Shown in pieces: positions 42,204 through 52,071 of a DNA stretch of 64,000 bases; the stretch's first letter is position 1; each line of letters starts with the position of its first letter. Both the position numbers and the translations under genes were made by a program. Location of the stretch: positions 124,001 through 188,000 of the forward strand of contig JAMLHK010000002.1 of assembly GCA_023957155.1 (NCBI GenBank), in the 5' to 3' direction. Under the pieces are notes generated by a model, which did not search any database, had not been told where the DNA came from, and saw nothing but the letters and a program-made list of their open reading frames with translations. Origin of the DNA: Chitinophagaceae bacterium. GTDB taxonomy: Bacteria; Bacteroidota; Bacteroidia; Chitinophagales; Chitinophagaceae.

Positions 42204-43835
42204 TTATTTTTCACTCAGGAACGGATAGCTGTAATCTGTTGGCGGGGTATACGTTTCTTTAATGGTTCTTGCACTAAGCCAGCGATACAGATTTAGCATA
42301 CTTCCTGCTTTGTCATTTGTACCGCTGCCTCTTGCGCCGCCGAAAGGCTGCTGCCCGACAACAGCGCCGGTAGGCTTGTCATTGATATAAAAATTACCGG
42401 CTGCATAGCGGAGCCTGTCCGTTGCCAGCGCTATTGCCCGTCTTTCACGGGCTATAATGGATCCGGTTAAGCCGTAGGGAGAGGTTTCGTCTACCCGTTG
42501 CAGGATATCTTCAAATTTTTCCGCTTCATAAACATAAATAGAGAGCACCGGTCCGAAAATTTCTTCGCACATGGTAACGTGATCAGGATCGGTAACTTCA
42601 ATTACCGTGGGTTGGATAAAATAGCCCCGGCTGTTGTCGCATTTGCCACCGGCCAGCACTTTGGCATTTTTATCCTTTTTAGCTTTATCAATATATCCCT
42701 TTATTTTATGAAAAGCCTTTTCATCAATAACGGCATTGATGAAGTTGGAAAAATCCTCCACCGTTCCCATTTTAAAACGTTTTATCCCTTCTGTTAACTT
42801 CTTTTTTACTTCCCCGGCTATGTTATCGGGGATATAGGCACGGGAAGCAGCTGAACATTTTTGACCCTGGTATTCAAATGCACCGCGTAACAGGGCGGTA
42901 GCAACAATATCCGGATCAGCGCTTTTATGTGCAATCACAAAGTCTTTTCCGCCGGTTTCTCCCACAATACGCGGGTAGCTTTTATACGTCTGGATATGAT
43001 CCCCTATGGTCTTCCAGATGTTGTTGAATACCGCTGTAGAACCGGTGAAATGAATACCGGAAAAATCGGGATGGGCAAAACAGATCTTTCCCAGAGCCGG
43101 TCCATCTACATAAATCAGATTGATCACGCCGTCCGGTAACCCGGCTTCTTTTAGAATACGCATGAACATCTGTGCAGCGAAAATCTGGGAGTAGGCGGGT
43201 TTCCATACTACTACGTTACCGCATATTGCTGCTGAAGCAGGCAGGTTACCGCTGATTGCGGTAAAGTTGAAAGGGGTAATAGCCAGGACGAAACCCTCCA
43301 GTGCGCGCCATTCCATACGGTTGTGTGTTCCTGCGGAGTGCTGCGGCTGCTGCTTATATATTTCATTGAGATAATACACATTAAACCTAAGAAAATCAAC
43401 CAGTTCACATGCAGCATCTATCTCTGCCTGGTAAACATTTTTGCTTTGTCCGAGCATTGTTGTACCGTTCATATAAGAGCGGTACCTGGTTGCTATGAGC
43501 TCTGCAGCTTTTAAAAAAATATTAGCCCTGTTTTCCCAGCTCATCCCTGTCCATGCAGTCCTCGCAGCCAAAGCTGCGTTTATCGCCTGTTGTACGTGTT
43601 TTTCATTGCCCTCATGAAAATACCCCAATACATGGCTGATCTCATGCGGAGGGCGGATCGCCACTTTTTTACCCGTTCTTACCTCCTTACTGCCAATATA
43701 CATGGGGATGTCGGCAGTTTCTTTTTTAAGTTTAACCAGCGTTTTTTTTAACAGTTTTTTTTCGGGGCTTCCCGGTCCGTAATTCAGCACGGGCTCATTG
43801 GCTGGTAAAGGATAGCAGAAATAACCTGAGCTCAT
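42204..43835 (-). CDS. pruA: 1-pyrroline-5-carboxylate dehydrogenase
   Basis: An aldehyde dehydrogenase superfamily enzyme oxidising P5C / glutamate semialdehyde to glutamate with NAD. I prefer the ATG at 43835 (MSSGYFCYPLPANEPVLNY), giving 543 residues; the frame extends 11 codons further. Motifs: VLAITPFNFTAISGN (cofactor), GETGGKDFVIAH (catalytic Glu), QGQKCSAASRAYIP (catalytic Cys), EEIFGPVLSIYVY. It matches the eukaryote-like P5CDH type (about 540 residues). It is the second enzyme of proline breakdown; the first, at 14572, is not linked to it. Confidence 0.93.
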   Translation of the reverse strand: MSSGYFCYPLPANEPVLNYGPGSPEKKLLKKTLVKLKKETADIPMYIGSKEVRTGKKVAIRPPHEISHVLGYFHEGNEKHVQQAINAALAARTAWTGMSWENRANIFLKAAELIATRYRSYMNGTTMLGQSKNVYQAEIDAACELVDFLRFNVYYLNEIYKQQPQHSAGTHNRMEWRALEGFVLAITPFNFTAISGNLPASAAICGNVVVWKPAYSQIFAAQMFMRILKEAGLPDGVINLIYVDGPALGKICFAHPDFSGIHFTGSTAVFNNIWKTIGDHIQTYKSYPRIVGETGGKDFVIAHKSADPDIVATALLRGAFEYQGQKCSAASRAYIPDNIAGEVKKKLTEGIKRFKMGTVEDFSNFINAVIDEKAFHKIKGYIDKAKKDKNAKVLAGGKCDNSRGYFIQPTVIEVTDPDHVTMCEEIFGPVLSIYVYEAEKFEDILQRVDETSPYGLTGSIIARERRAIALATDRLRYAAGNFYINDKPTGAVVGQQPFGGARGSGTNDKAGSMLNLYRWLSARTIKETYTPPTDYSYPFLSEK

Positions 43836-43971
43836 AACTATTTTTTTAATGCGGTTACGTACATACAAAGATACGTCTCCGGCTATATAGCCGGTAGAAG
43901 GTACTGTAGTAGTGGTTTGCCATACCTGCCATCCGTAAGCAAGGAGCCCGTGCCGGGATCAGTGACCCCGT

Positions 43972-45435
43972 TTAAATGGGGGCATTGGTCCATTCATTGT
44001 TCACGATCCGCCATATTTTTAACGGGTTATTGTTCTTCAATGCATCCGGAAGCATACTGTCTTTAAAACCCTGGAAACAGACCGGGCGCACCCAGCGTTT
44101 GATAGCGGAGGTTCCGACAGACGTAAACCGGCCATCCGTTGTAGCGGGGAAGGGACCGCCATGTACCATGCTTGCGCATACTTCCACTCCGGTAGGTACA
44201 TCATTTAAAATGATCCTGCCGGCCAGTGTTGTCTGCAGGTCAATGATATCCCCGTTACCGGCAATGTCGGTATCGGTAGCCATGATGGTGGTGGTGAGCT
44301 GCCCTTTCAATTGCCTGAGTACTGTTTTCAGCTCATCTTTATTTTCACAGCATACGGCTAAGGAATAGGGACCGAAAACCTCTTCCCGGAAATGCGGGTT
44401 TTGCAAAAATATACCGGCTTTTACTTTAGCTACGGTAGGGAATGCTTCGCCCTCTCCTGCATTTTTCCCGGCTTCACCGACTTTCTCAATACCTTTTTGT
44501 TCCAGGGCTTTATTCAGCGCTGTATAGTAAGAGCTGTGAATATTACTGTTGAGCATCTTTTCCGGGTTAATCCTGGTGAATTCTTCGCCCAGCAGGCCTA
44601 AAAATTGATCCAGGGCTTCACTTTGTACGGCAATCAGCAGTCCGGGATTGGTACAAAACTGCCCCATTCCCAGCGTGATGGATGCCGCATATTGTTTGGC
44701 CAGCGCTGCCGCATTTGCCCGGAGGGTATCCGGCAAAAACACTACGGGGTTAATGCTGCTCATTTCGGCAAAAACCGGGATAGGCGTTTCCCGCCGGTTG
44801 GCATATTCCCATAAGGCTTTCCCGCCGTTGAAAGAGCCGGTAAAACCTACCGCAGTGGTATAGGGATGTTCTACTAATGCTTTACCAACGGTGCTGCCTG
44901 AGCCCAGCACGTGTTGCACGGTATAGGGATGTACACCGGTTTTTGCTATGGCTTTTTGCATGGCCTCGAAAACGAGCTGGGAGGTACGGGCATGAGATGA
45001 ATGTCCCTTAATGATTACGGAGGAACCTGCAGCGAGTGCGCTGGCGGTATCTCCCCCGGCTGTGGAAAATGCAAACGGGAAATTGCTGGCGCCAAAAACC
45101 ACCACAGGTCCTACGGGAAGTAACATTTTCCGGGTATCGGGTTTCCTGGGGGTTCTGTTTTCATCTGCCGTGTCAATAACTGCTTCTATCCAGCTGCCCT
45201 CTTCTATAAGGCGGGCAAACATTTTTAACTGGTTGGTAGTACGTGTCAGTTCCCCGTTTAAGCGGGGGAGAGGAAGATTAGATTCTTCATGAGCTACCGG
45301 TACCAACTGTTCTCTTGCTGCTTCAAGAGCAGATGCTATTTCATGTAGAAAACCGGCGCGTTTTGTCGGGCTGAGGGTCTTGTAGCTGTCAAACGCTTCC
45401 TGTGCGTTTCCCATTATGATTTCTATTTCGTTCAT
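43972..45435 (-). CDS. Aldehyde dehydrogenase, 2,5-dioxovalerate / alpha-ketoglutaric semialdehyde dehydrogenase type
   Basis: 487 residues, NADP-preferring aldehyde dehydrogenase of the ketoglutarate-semialdehyde group. This group oxidises 2,5-dioxopentanoate to 2-oxoglutarate in pentose, glucarate or hydroxyproline breakdown. The N-terminus lacks a long leader. Cofactor segment PVVVFGASNFPFAFSTAGGD, catalytic Glu in PVFAEMSSINPVVF, and catalytic Cys in GMGQFCTNPGLLI are clear. FREEVFGPYSLAV follows. Its neighbour is P5C dehydrogenase, and a dipeptide epimerase is elsewhere in the window. Hydroxyproline or sugar-acid use is possible, but no other gene of such a pathway is here. Confidence 0.85.
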   Translation of the reverse strand: MNEIEIIMGNAQEAFDSYKTLSPTKRAGFLHEIASALEAAREQLVPVAHEESNLPLPRLNGELTRTTNQLKMFARLIEEGSWIEAVIDTADENRTPRKPDTRKMLLPVGPVVVFGASNFPFAFSTAGGDTASALAAGSSVIIKGHSSHARTSQLVFEAMQKAIAKTGVHPYTVQHVLGSGSTVGKALVEHPYTTAVGFTGSFNGGKALWEYANRRETPIPVFAEMSSINPVVFLPDTLRANAAALAKQYAASITLGMGQFCTNPGLLIAVQSEALDQFLGLLGEEFTRINPEKMLNSNIHSSYYTALNKALEQKGIEKVGEAGKNAGEGEAFPTVAKVKAGIFLQNPHFREEVFGPYSLAVCCENKDELKTVLRQLKGQLTTTIMATDTDIAGNGDIIDLQTTLAGRIILNDVPTGVEVCASMVHGGPFPATTDGRFTSVGTSAIKRWVRPVCFQGFKDSMLPDALKNNNPLKIWRIVNNEWTNAPI

Positions 45436-45686
45436 TCCTGATTTTTTTTTGAAGCGCCAAGTTACGCTTTTTTAGCCAGCTACAGATGGACGGAATGGTT
45501 TGAAGCACCTCAAATTTTTGATGCACGCCGTTTTGCTTCACGTATTACTGCTGTCAGGTTATGCTATCAAAACATACTCCCTGTTCCGGCATAAGTTCAT
45601 TGTTAAAAGAACGAAGGTAGCCGGGTTGTGTAGCAGATAGGGATCGCGCGACTTTTATAGAAGGGTTAAGGCTTATGGTATGGGTG

Positions 45687-46436
45687 TTAATGTGCCAATA
45701 CATGCGATAATATGATACCCGTTGCCACAGCTGCATTTAAAGATTCTGCTTTCCCGGTTCGGGGGATCGTTATCTGATCCTTGCAAAAATGCAGCAAGGA
45801 GGGATGAACGCCTTTTGACTCGTTACCCATCAGGATAGCTCCGCGGGTTATAGGAGAACACTGGTATATTGATTTTCCGTATAATGTGGCGGCAAATATA
45901 TCGGTTCCGGTATTTGTTTTACACCAGTTTTCAAGAGAAGCATATATCACATTTACCCTCAGTAAGCTGCCCATGGTTGACTGCACGACTTTGGGATTGT
46001 ACATATCGGCACATTCCGGACTGCACAGTAAGGTATGAATGCCAAACCAGTCGGCTATACGTATAATAGTACCGAAATTTCCCGGGTCCTGGATGCCATC
46101 CAGCATCAAAAAAACACCGGAAGGAACGGTATGTGCCGGCAGTGTTTTCTTTTTTTGTACGATAGCGAGCACCTGGTTCGGCGTCTTTTGATATGAAATT
46201 TTTTCCAGGTCGGCAGATTCTACAGGAAAAATTGCAGCAGGAGAGATCAGCCTGGTGAGGATATCATTATTATTTAACCAGTTATTAACGGCATATAAAG
46301 CAAGTATTTCATCCGGCGCCTGCAACAGGAACTCTTCCGTGATCTTAGGTCCTTCGATAATAAAACAGCCTTCTTCATCCCTTAATTTTTTATGGTACAA
46401 ACTTTGGATATATTTGACCCTTGATTTGCTGAGCAT
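45687..46436 (-). CDS. TrmH/SpoU-family RNA 2'-O-methyltransferase
   Basis: 249 residues. A small N-terminal substrate domain starts MLSKSRVKYIQSLYHKKLRDEEGCFIIEGPK, as in RlmB/TrmH-type enzymes. The SPOUT knot carries LDGIQDPGNFGTIIRIADWFG, ILMGNESKGV and the C-terminal IPRTGKAESLNAAVATGIILSH. It methylates the ribose of rRNA or tRNA. The exact target is not clear. Its start is 14 bases from the divergent tamL ATG, so the two share a very short promoter region. Confidence 0.92.
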   Translation of the reverse strand: MLSKSRVKYIQSLYHKKLRDEEGCFIIEGPKITEEFLLQAPDEILALYAVNNWLNNNDILTRLISPAAIFPVESADLEKISYQKTPNQVLAIVQKKKTLPAHTVPSGVFLMLDGIQDPGNFGTIIRIADWFGIHTLLCSPECADMYNPKVVQSTMGSLLRVNVIYASLENWCKTNTGTDIFAATLYGKSIYQCSPITRGAILMGNESKGVHPSLLHFCKDQITIPRTGKAESLNAAVATGIILSHVLAH

Positions 46437-46450
46437 TCTTATCTTTATTT

Positions 46451-48868
46451 ATGCCTGATTCGCCAACGAAAATACATTCTTCTTTTTTCAGTCGTTTCTA
46501 TTTTATTGTAATCATTTTAGGATTGGCGTCTTCATGTACGGTTGTAAAAAAATATCAGCCTAATAAGCCTTTTGTTTTTGAAAATGAGATATCTGTCAAA
46601 GGCAAAATAAGCACATCTGAAAAGAAAGAGCTGGAAAAAAAGTTAGAAACACAAATAGAGGATAGCGTAAAGCCGGTGTTTAAAAGTGTTTTGTTTATAC
46701 GGCATGTATTAACCCGGCCGGCGTTATTTGACAGTAATTATGTTAAGCGGTCGGTTGAAAATATGAATAACCTGCTGTATAACAATGGATATTACAGGGG
46801 TAAGGTTGAAGCAGAATGGAAAATGGTCATGAGCGATAAAAAACCCGACCAGTACCGGATGAAGGTGCAATACCATGTTAACCCGGGAAGGGTATTCCGT
46901 ATGGATTCTATATCCTATTATTTTGCGGATACCACGCTGCAACGGCTGGTAAGCGAAAACAGGGATAAGTCGCTTTTAAAAAAATCCGATCCTTTTAGCA
47001 AGCAAAAGATTGATGAAGAGCTGAACCGGCTGATTGACCTGTTTCGCAATAATGGCTTTTACCGGATCAACCGGGAGATGCTGAAAGCCCAGCTGGATAC
47101 GGTAAACGTATCGCTGATTGATGCATCGGCTGATCCGTTTGAACAGATCCGGCTGCAGGTAGAAGCCCAACGGAAAAAGGAAAATCCGACCATAAGTGTT
47201 TCCATTTTAGAGGTTCCTTTAAAAGACAGTTCTATTACCCGGTTGTATAAAGTGGGGAGGGTACTCGTATTTCCCGATGAGCCTGCGGAGTTAATTGCCG
47301 GGATGAGGCAGGGATTGCAGCGAAGCGAATATGGTAATTACAGTATCCTCAGCTATTTTGACCTGTTTAAGCCATCCTTCCTGGTGAAAAGAATTCAATT
47401 GAAGCCGGGAAACCTGTTCCGTTCATCAGATTACAATAAGACCTTACTTAACTTTAACCGGATTGAAGCGTGGCAAAATGTAACCATCAATGCCCGTCCT
47501 ACAGATTCTGTTGAGCCGGTGGTTGATTTTTTTATCCGGATGGTTCCGGCAAGGAAGTATTTTTTCAGTGCCGATTTTGAGGGATCAAGTATACTTTCTG
47601 CGCAAAACCAGTTGTATAATGCCGGTAATAAAGGGCTTGCACTGAATTTCCAGTTAAAGAACAGGAATGTTGCCCGCCAGGCCTTGCAATTAGAGAATGT
47701 ATTGCGGACAGGTATCGAATTTACCGATTTCAGTAAAATACTTTCAACGGAAATAGGTTTAAGTAACCGGTTGATTTTCCCTGACTTACTTATTCCTTTT
47801 AAACTTAAAAATAAAGCTGATTTTTTAAATGCCCGGACCTATGTGAACTTAGACGGGGCGTATATAGACCGGTACAAGTATTATAAGATCAATACGGTAA
47901 ATGCCTACCTCGGGTATGAATTTCAGAAAAAATCGAATAGTAACTGGCTGGTACGGTTCCCCAATATTGAATATACCCGCATTTATGATATTGACCTCGG
48001 CTTTGAACAGTTGATACGCGATTACCCGCTCTTATCCTATTCTTATAATAACGGGCTTATCATAGGCATCAACGGAATGTATAGCCGCCGTTTTAACTCT
48101 GCCAACCCGAGAATATTTAATTATTTAAAGTTATATGGCGAAGAATCGGGATTAATTCTCGGTGAAGTGCTTAAAAAACAAACGGCTAGCGGCAAGCCGC
48201 TCGGACAACTCTACCGTTTTATGAAGTTAAGCGCAGATTTCAGGCACTATGTGACGCATCCCAAATCCATGTGGGCCTACAGGTTTTTTGCGGGATACGG
48301 GATTGGTTTTCAAACGGAGAGCCGGCAGGGGGATATTTCTCTTCCCTTTTTCCGGCAGTTCTTTGCGGGCGGACCTAATAGTATGAGGGGCTGGCAATTG
48401 CGTAAACTGGGACCGGGTTCCAGCATCTTTTATGATACGCTCCGGTTCCGGACTATCACCACTGATCCACCCGGCGTGATAGAAAAAAAATTCGATGACC
48501 GGTATGCCGATATACAATTAGAGGGGAATATTGAATATCGCTTTGATATTTTTCCTGTGTATGGTTACTGGCTGCGGGGCGCTTTGTTTACCGATATCGG
48601 CAACGTATGGGTTCGGAAATCCTCCGGTCCGGAATCCAAATATGCCGTATTTGATGTGGACCGGCTGTATAAAGATATTGCAGTGGCCGGCGGGGCCGGA
48701 CTAAGATTGGATTTTAAGTATTTCTTATTGCGTTTCGATTTTGGCTGGCGGCTAAAGGATCCGTTGTATGCTTCTGATGAATATATAAACCCGCAGCGTA
48801 GCGGTTGGTTCATTAGTTCCAATATGAGGAGGCCGATGCTCCAGTTTGGTATCGGGTATCCCTTCTAA
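46451..48868 (+). CDS. TamL-like BamA/TamA-family outer-membrane assembly lipoprotein
   Basis: 805 residues. The N-terminal signal ends in the lipobox LASSC (Cys29), the mark of Bacteroidota TamL rather than TamA. POTRA-like segments follow (about 45-400; for example NNLLYNNGYYRGKVEAEWKM and RLIDLFRNNGFYRINREML). A C-terminal beta-barrel of the Omp85 type starts near residue 400; it has the conserved FFAGGPNSMRGWQLRKLGPGS motif (loop L6 region, R-G) and ends with an aromatic residue (GIGYPF). It inserts proteins into, or links lipids to, the outer membrane with TamB. No tamB gene is nearby. Confidence 0.92.
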   Translation: MPDSPTKIHSSFFSRFYFIVIILGLASSCTVVKKYQPNKPFVFENEISVKGKISTSEKKELEKKLETQIEDSVKPVFKSVLFIRHVLTRPALFDSNYVKRSVENMNNLLYNNGYYRGKVEAEWKMVMSDKKPDQYRMKVQYHVNPGRVFRMDSISYYFADTTLQRLVSENRDKSLLKKSDPFSKQKIDEELNRLIDLFRNNGFYRINREMLKAQLDTVNVSLIDASADPFEQIRLQVEAQRKKENPTISVSILEVPLKDSSITRLYKVGRVLVFPDEPAELIAGMRQGLQRSEYGNYSILSYFDLFKPSFLVKRIQLKPGNLFRSSDYNKTLLNFNRIEAWQNVTINARPTDSVEPVVDFFIRMVPARKYFFSADFEGSSILSAQNQLYNAGNKGLALNFQLKNRNVARQALQLENVLRTGIEFTDFSKILSTEIGLSNRLIFPDLLIPFKLKNKADFLNARTYVNLDGAYIDRYKYYKINTVNAYLGYEFQKKSNSNWLVRFPNIEYTRIYDIDLGFEQLIRDYPLLSYSYNNGLIIGINGMYSRRFNSANPRIFNYLKLYGEESGLILGEVLKKQTASGKPLGQLYRFMKLSADFRHYVTHPKSMWAYRFFAGYGIGFQTESRQGDISLPFFRQFFAGGPNSMRGWQLRKLGPGSSIFYDTLRFRTITTDPPGVIEKKFDDRYADIQLEGNIEYRFDIFPVYGYWLRGALFTDIGNVWVRKSSGPESKYAVFDVDRLYKDIAVAGGAGLRLDFKYFLLRFDFGWRLKDPLYASDEYINPQRSGWFISSNMRRPMLQFGIGYPF

Positions 48869-48898
48869 AGGGTACTCTGGTCATTTCACCGGGATGAA

Positions 48899-49600
48899 CT
48901 ATTGGCCGGCCGGGTTCTTTAATGTATTCGCCATTTGTTGGAAATCTTCCATGCTCATGGCATCTTCCAGCTTAAATTCGCCTATTCTTGTCCGGCATAA
49001 GCTGCTCAGGTGGGCTCCGCATCCTAATGCTTCTCCAAAGTCGTTGGCCAGGCTGCGGATATACGTCCCGGTAGAGCATACTACGGTAAAGTATACTTTA
49101 GGCAGCTCAATACCGGTAATAGTAAATTCATTTATGGTAATTGTTCTGGGCTCTATTTTTACTTTTATTCCCCTGCGTGCCTTTTCGTATACGGGCTTAC
49201 CGTCCTGCTTGATAGCCGAATGTGCGGGCGGAACCTGTTGGATCTGTCCTGTAAATTGTTGCGTAACTTCCTGTAATCTCTCTCCTGTTATGTTTTGATA
49301 GTCTTTAAAGTTTTCAGGCTCGCTTTCCAGGTCGTAGGTGGGGGTGGTGGCGCCAAGGGTAAAGCTACCGGTATATTCTTTTTCCCGGGCCATGTATTCG
49401 TTGATCTTCTTCGTAAACTTTCCCGTACATACAATCAAAAGTCCTGTAGCTAAAGGATCAAGGGTTCCGGCATGACCTACTTTTTTTATTTTTATGGTGG
49501 AACGGATCTTTTTTACCACATCAAAGGAGGTCCAGTTTAAGGGCTTATTGATCAGCAGAAGTTTTCCCTCGGCAAATGGATTGGTTTGTTCAGACAGCAT
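48899..49600 (-). CDS. truB: tRNA pseudouridine synthase B
   Basis: Makes pseudouridine 55 in the T-loop of tRNAs. I chose the ATG at 49600 (MLSEQTNPFAEGKLLLINKP), because the motif INKPLNWTSFDVV lies just after it; the frame extends 48 codons upstream into a palindrome-rich spacer, with no family likeness. The catalytic Asp is in KVGHAGTLDPLATGLL. Later come PPAHSAIKQDGKPVYEKARRG and STGTYIRSLANDFGEAL. At 233 residues it is a short TruB without a PUA-like tail, normal for Bacteroidota. It ends 30 bases from the convergent tamL stop. Confidence 0.93.
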   Translation of the reverse strand: MLSEQTNPFAEGKLLLINKPLNWTSFDVVKKIRSTIKIKKVGHAGTLDPLATGLLIVCTGKFTKKINEYMAREKEYTGSFTLGATTPTYDLESEPENFKDYQNITGERLQEVTQQFTGQIQQVPPAHSAIKQDGKPVYEKARRGIKVKIEPRTITINEFTITGIELPKVYFTVVCSTGTYIRSLANDFGEALGCGAHLSSLCRTRIGEFKLEDAMSMEDFQQMANTLKNPAGQ

Positions 49601-49692
49601 GGAGATGGAGATGATCTTTATTTTATAAATCCGGTATAATCCGGGTGGCGAAATTAAGGGATTAGGGGGTAAAACCGGTTTCCCGTTTGTAA

Positions 49693-49722
49693 CTGCGGTC
49701 AGTACCGAAGGTCGGACCGCAG
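49693..49722. repeat. Inverted repeat between DUF58 gene and truB
   Basis: CTGCGGTC and GACCGCAG form an 8-pair stem, with an inner CCGA/TCGG stem. It follows the DUF58 stop by about 24 bases on the minus strand, but has no T run, so it is not a normal intrinsic terminator. It may be a REP-like element or a read-through barrier. Confidence 0.6.
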
Positions 49723-49745
49723 ACCATCGCCTGACGCAGGGCAAC

Positions 49746-51089
49746 CTACAAAGCCTGTCTTGTTTTTAATTCAATATACTTATTTATTGTGCTTACGCTT
49801 ACCTGCTGGGGAGTAGTTAATATGGAAAGGATGCCATGCTGTTGCAATGCTTTTACCATCTGTCTCTTTTCAAATGCAAATTTATTGGCGATGGTTTTAA
49901 TATAGATGTCTTCCAGGTTTTCAGCCGGTCTTTCCCGGAGCGCTTTCAGCTCGGTATTTTCAAAAAATACAACCAGCAATAAGTGATGCCTGGCCATTCT
50001 CCTTAAATAAGGCAACTGGCGTTGAAAGCCGGGAATGGATTCAAAATTGGTAAAGAGGATTAATAATGCCCTGTTCTTTACTTTACCCCGGACATGTGTG
50101 TACAACGCTTCAAAATCCGTTTCTGAAAATTGGGTTTGCTGCCGGTATAAATTCTCCAGGATCCTTTCCATTTGTATGCTCCTGCTGTCTGCCGCTAAAA
50201 AGCTCTCAGGCTCTTTGGCAAAAGTGAGCAACCCGATCTTATCATGCTTTAATAATGCAACATTAGATAAGACCAGCGAGGCATTGATTGCATAATCCAG
50301 CAACGTCATTCCTTCAAAGGGCATTTTCATATTCCGTCCCTTATCAATAAGACAATAGACGTGCTGGCTTTTTTCATCGGTGAAGATATTTACCATCAGG
50401 TCGCTTCTTCGTGCCGTAGCCTTCCAGTTCACGTTTCTCCGGTCATCACCGGTTACATATTCTTTAATTTGCTCAAACTCCATACTGCTGCCGGTCTTTC
50501 GCAAACGGCGGGTGCCCGTTTCATTCAGACTGCTGCTGACAGCCATTAGCTGGTATTGTTTTAAATGGAGGAATGAGGGATAGGCTGGTATGGTTTGCGG
50601 TTGTTCAAAAATATACCTGCGTTGCACCAGAGCGAGGGGACTGGTAACAAAAACATTTATATTTCCGAAAGCATATTCCCCCCTTTGCAAAGGGCGGAGG
50701 GTATAGGATATCCGGCATTCCTGCCCTCCTTTCAGTACGGCTTTTCTTTTCCAGCTTCTTTGTTGAAAGGCGAAAGGCAGTTCATCAATAATTTTTATAC
50801 CAGTAGTAAATGTATAATGGTTTTCAATGTTCAGATGTATGCTGTTGTCATCTCCGTTGCTAAAACGTTCGGGAGTGATGCGGCTGCCTTTTATGCCTGC
50901 CCGTTTACTATACAATACAACAGCATCTGTGCATACCAGGAAGACCAGTACAAATAAAAATAAACGGGTTATGCTAAACAGTAAGGGAATAAAGAAAGAA
51001 AGGACAAACAGCAATACTACCGCTGCCAGTAATACATAGGCGTTGCGGGTAAGCATAAAGGAGCGATATAACACCCAAAGCTTTTTCAA
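49746..51089 (-). CDS. DUF58 domain protein (vWA-like)
   Basis: 447 residues. Two membrane helices are near the N-terminus (about 17-55). The DUF58 signature follows as SSMEFEQIKEYVTGDDRRNVNWKATARRSDLMV near residues 205-235. The C-terminal part has von Willebrand A-like strands (VYCLIDKGRNMKM with DxGxxM). DUF58 proteins are regular partners of MoxR ATPases, and are thought to be loaded or remodelled by them. It starts 3 bases after the moxR stop, as the last gene of the SpoIIM-DUF4129-DUF4350-MoxR-DUF58 operon. Confidence 0.9.
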   Translation of the reverse strand: MKKLWVLYRSFMLTRNAYVLLAAVVLLFVLSFFIPLLFSITRLFLFVLVFLVCTDAVVLYSKRAGIKGSRITPERFSNGDDNSIHLNIENHYTFTTGIKIIDELPFAFQQRSWKRKAVLKGGQECRISYTLRPLQRGEYAFGNINVFVTSPLALVQRRYIFEQPQTIPAYPSFLHLKQYQLMAVSSSLNETGTRRLRKTGSSMEFEQIKEYVTGDDRRNVNWKATARRSDLMVNIFTDEKSQHVYCLIDKGRNMKMPFEGMTLLDYAINASLVLSNVALLKHDKIGLLTFAKEPESFLAADSRSIQMERILENLYRQQTQFSETDFEALYTHVRGKVKNRALLILFTNFESIPGFQRQLPYLRRMARHHLLLVVFFENTELKALRERPAENLEDIYIKTIANKFAFEKRQMVKALQQHGILSILTTPQQVSVSTINKYIELKTRQAL

Positions 51090-51092
51090 GGA

Positions 51093-52070
51093 TTACCGGG
51101 GAATTTCAAGGGTTTGAATAATCTCTTTGATCACATCATCTTCCGTAACCCCCTCCATTTCTTTTTCCGGAGTTAAGATAATACGGTGACGTAATACGGG
51201 GGCAGCCATTTCCAGGATATCTTCCGGGGTTACAAAATCACGGCCCTGGATGGCCGCAGTAGCTTTGGCTGACGTCATTATGGCTAAGGAGGCTCTGGGA
51301 GAGGCGCCCAGGTAAATTGCTTTATGTGAGCGGGTAGCGGTAACGATCCTGGCAATGAACTGTAGCAGCTTTTCTTCAATCCGTACTGATCTTGCCAGGC
51401 GCCTGAGCTCACTTATTTGTGAGGCCGATAATATCGCATCGAGCCCTGCCGTTATTTCTTCTCCTGGCGTTTGATGGAACCTGTTCAGAATAGCCAACTC
51501 TTCTTCTTCGCTGGGGTATGGAACAATGATCTTAAACAGGAACCGGTCTAATTGGGCTTCCGGCAAACGATAGGTGCCTTCCTGTTCTATAGGATTTTGT
51601 GTAGCCAGTACCATAAAGGGTTTTTCCATAGGGTGTGAGAATCCGTCAACCGTTACCTGTTTCTCTTCCATTACCTCAAACAAAGCCGCCTGTGTTTTTG
51701 CCGGAGCGCGGTTGATTTCATCTGCCAGTATAATATTACCGAAAATCGGGCCATGCTTAAACTGGAAGCTTCCTTCCCGGGGATTAAAAACGGATGTACC
51801 CAATACATCGGAAGGCATAAGATCCGGTGTAAACTGTATACGCGAAAATTGTAGTGCAATACATTTGGCCAGCAGCCTCGCGGTTAGCGTTTTTGCCACA
51901 CCGGGAACACCTTCTATTAGTACATGCCCGTCTGACAGGAGGGCGGTGAGGATCAATTTGACCATTTCCTGCTGCCCGATAATTACCTTACCTATTTCGT
52001 TACGCATCCGGGTAACGGCTTCATGCAATGGGGAAAGGTCTGTACGATTGTTAAATATATTTTCATCCAT
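51093..52070 (-). CDS. MoxR-family AAA+ ATPase
   Basis: 325 residues. Walker A is EGVPGVAKT (about 56-64), followed by LQFSRIQFTPDLMPSDVLG, Walker B ILADEINRAPAKTQAALFEVMEE, sensor 1 ATQNPIEQEGTYRLPEAQLDRF and a C-terminal lid domain with GASPRASLAI. MoxR ATPases remodel or mature partner proteins, often with vWA/DUF58 proteins. It is 1 base from the DUF4350 stop and 3 bases from DUF58, so tightly co-transcribed. The client protein is unknown. Confidence 0.94.
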   Translation of the reverse strand: MDENIFNNRTDLSPLHEAVTRMRNEIGKVIIGQQEMVKLILTALLSDGHVLIEGVPGVAKTLTARLLAKCIALQFSRIQFTPDLMPSDVLGTSVFNPREGSFQFKHGPIFGNIILADEINRAPAKTQAALFEVMEEKQVTVDGFSHPMEKPFMVLATQNPIEQEGTYRLPEAQLDRFLFKIIVPYPSEEEELAILNRFHQTPGEEITAGLDAILSASQISELRRLARSVRIEEKLLQFIARIVTATRSHKAIYLGASPRASLAIMTSAKATAAIQGRDFVTPEDILEMAAPVLRHRIILTPEKEMEGVTEDDVIKEIIQTLEIPR

Positions 52071-52071
52071 G

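Noticed and set aside
45554-45736. 60-codon frame on the minus strand downstream of the TrmH/SpoU gene
   Set aside because: Overlaps the end of a clear methyltransferase gene, no recognisable product, no promoter.
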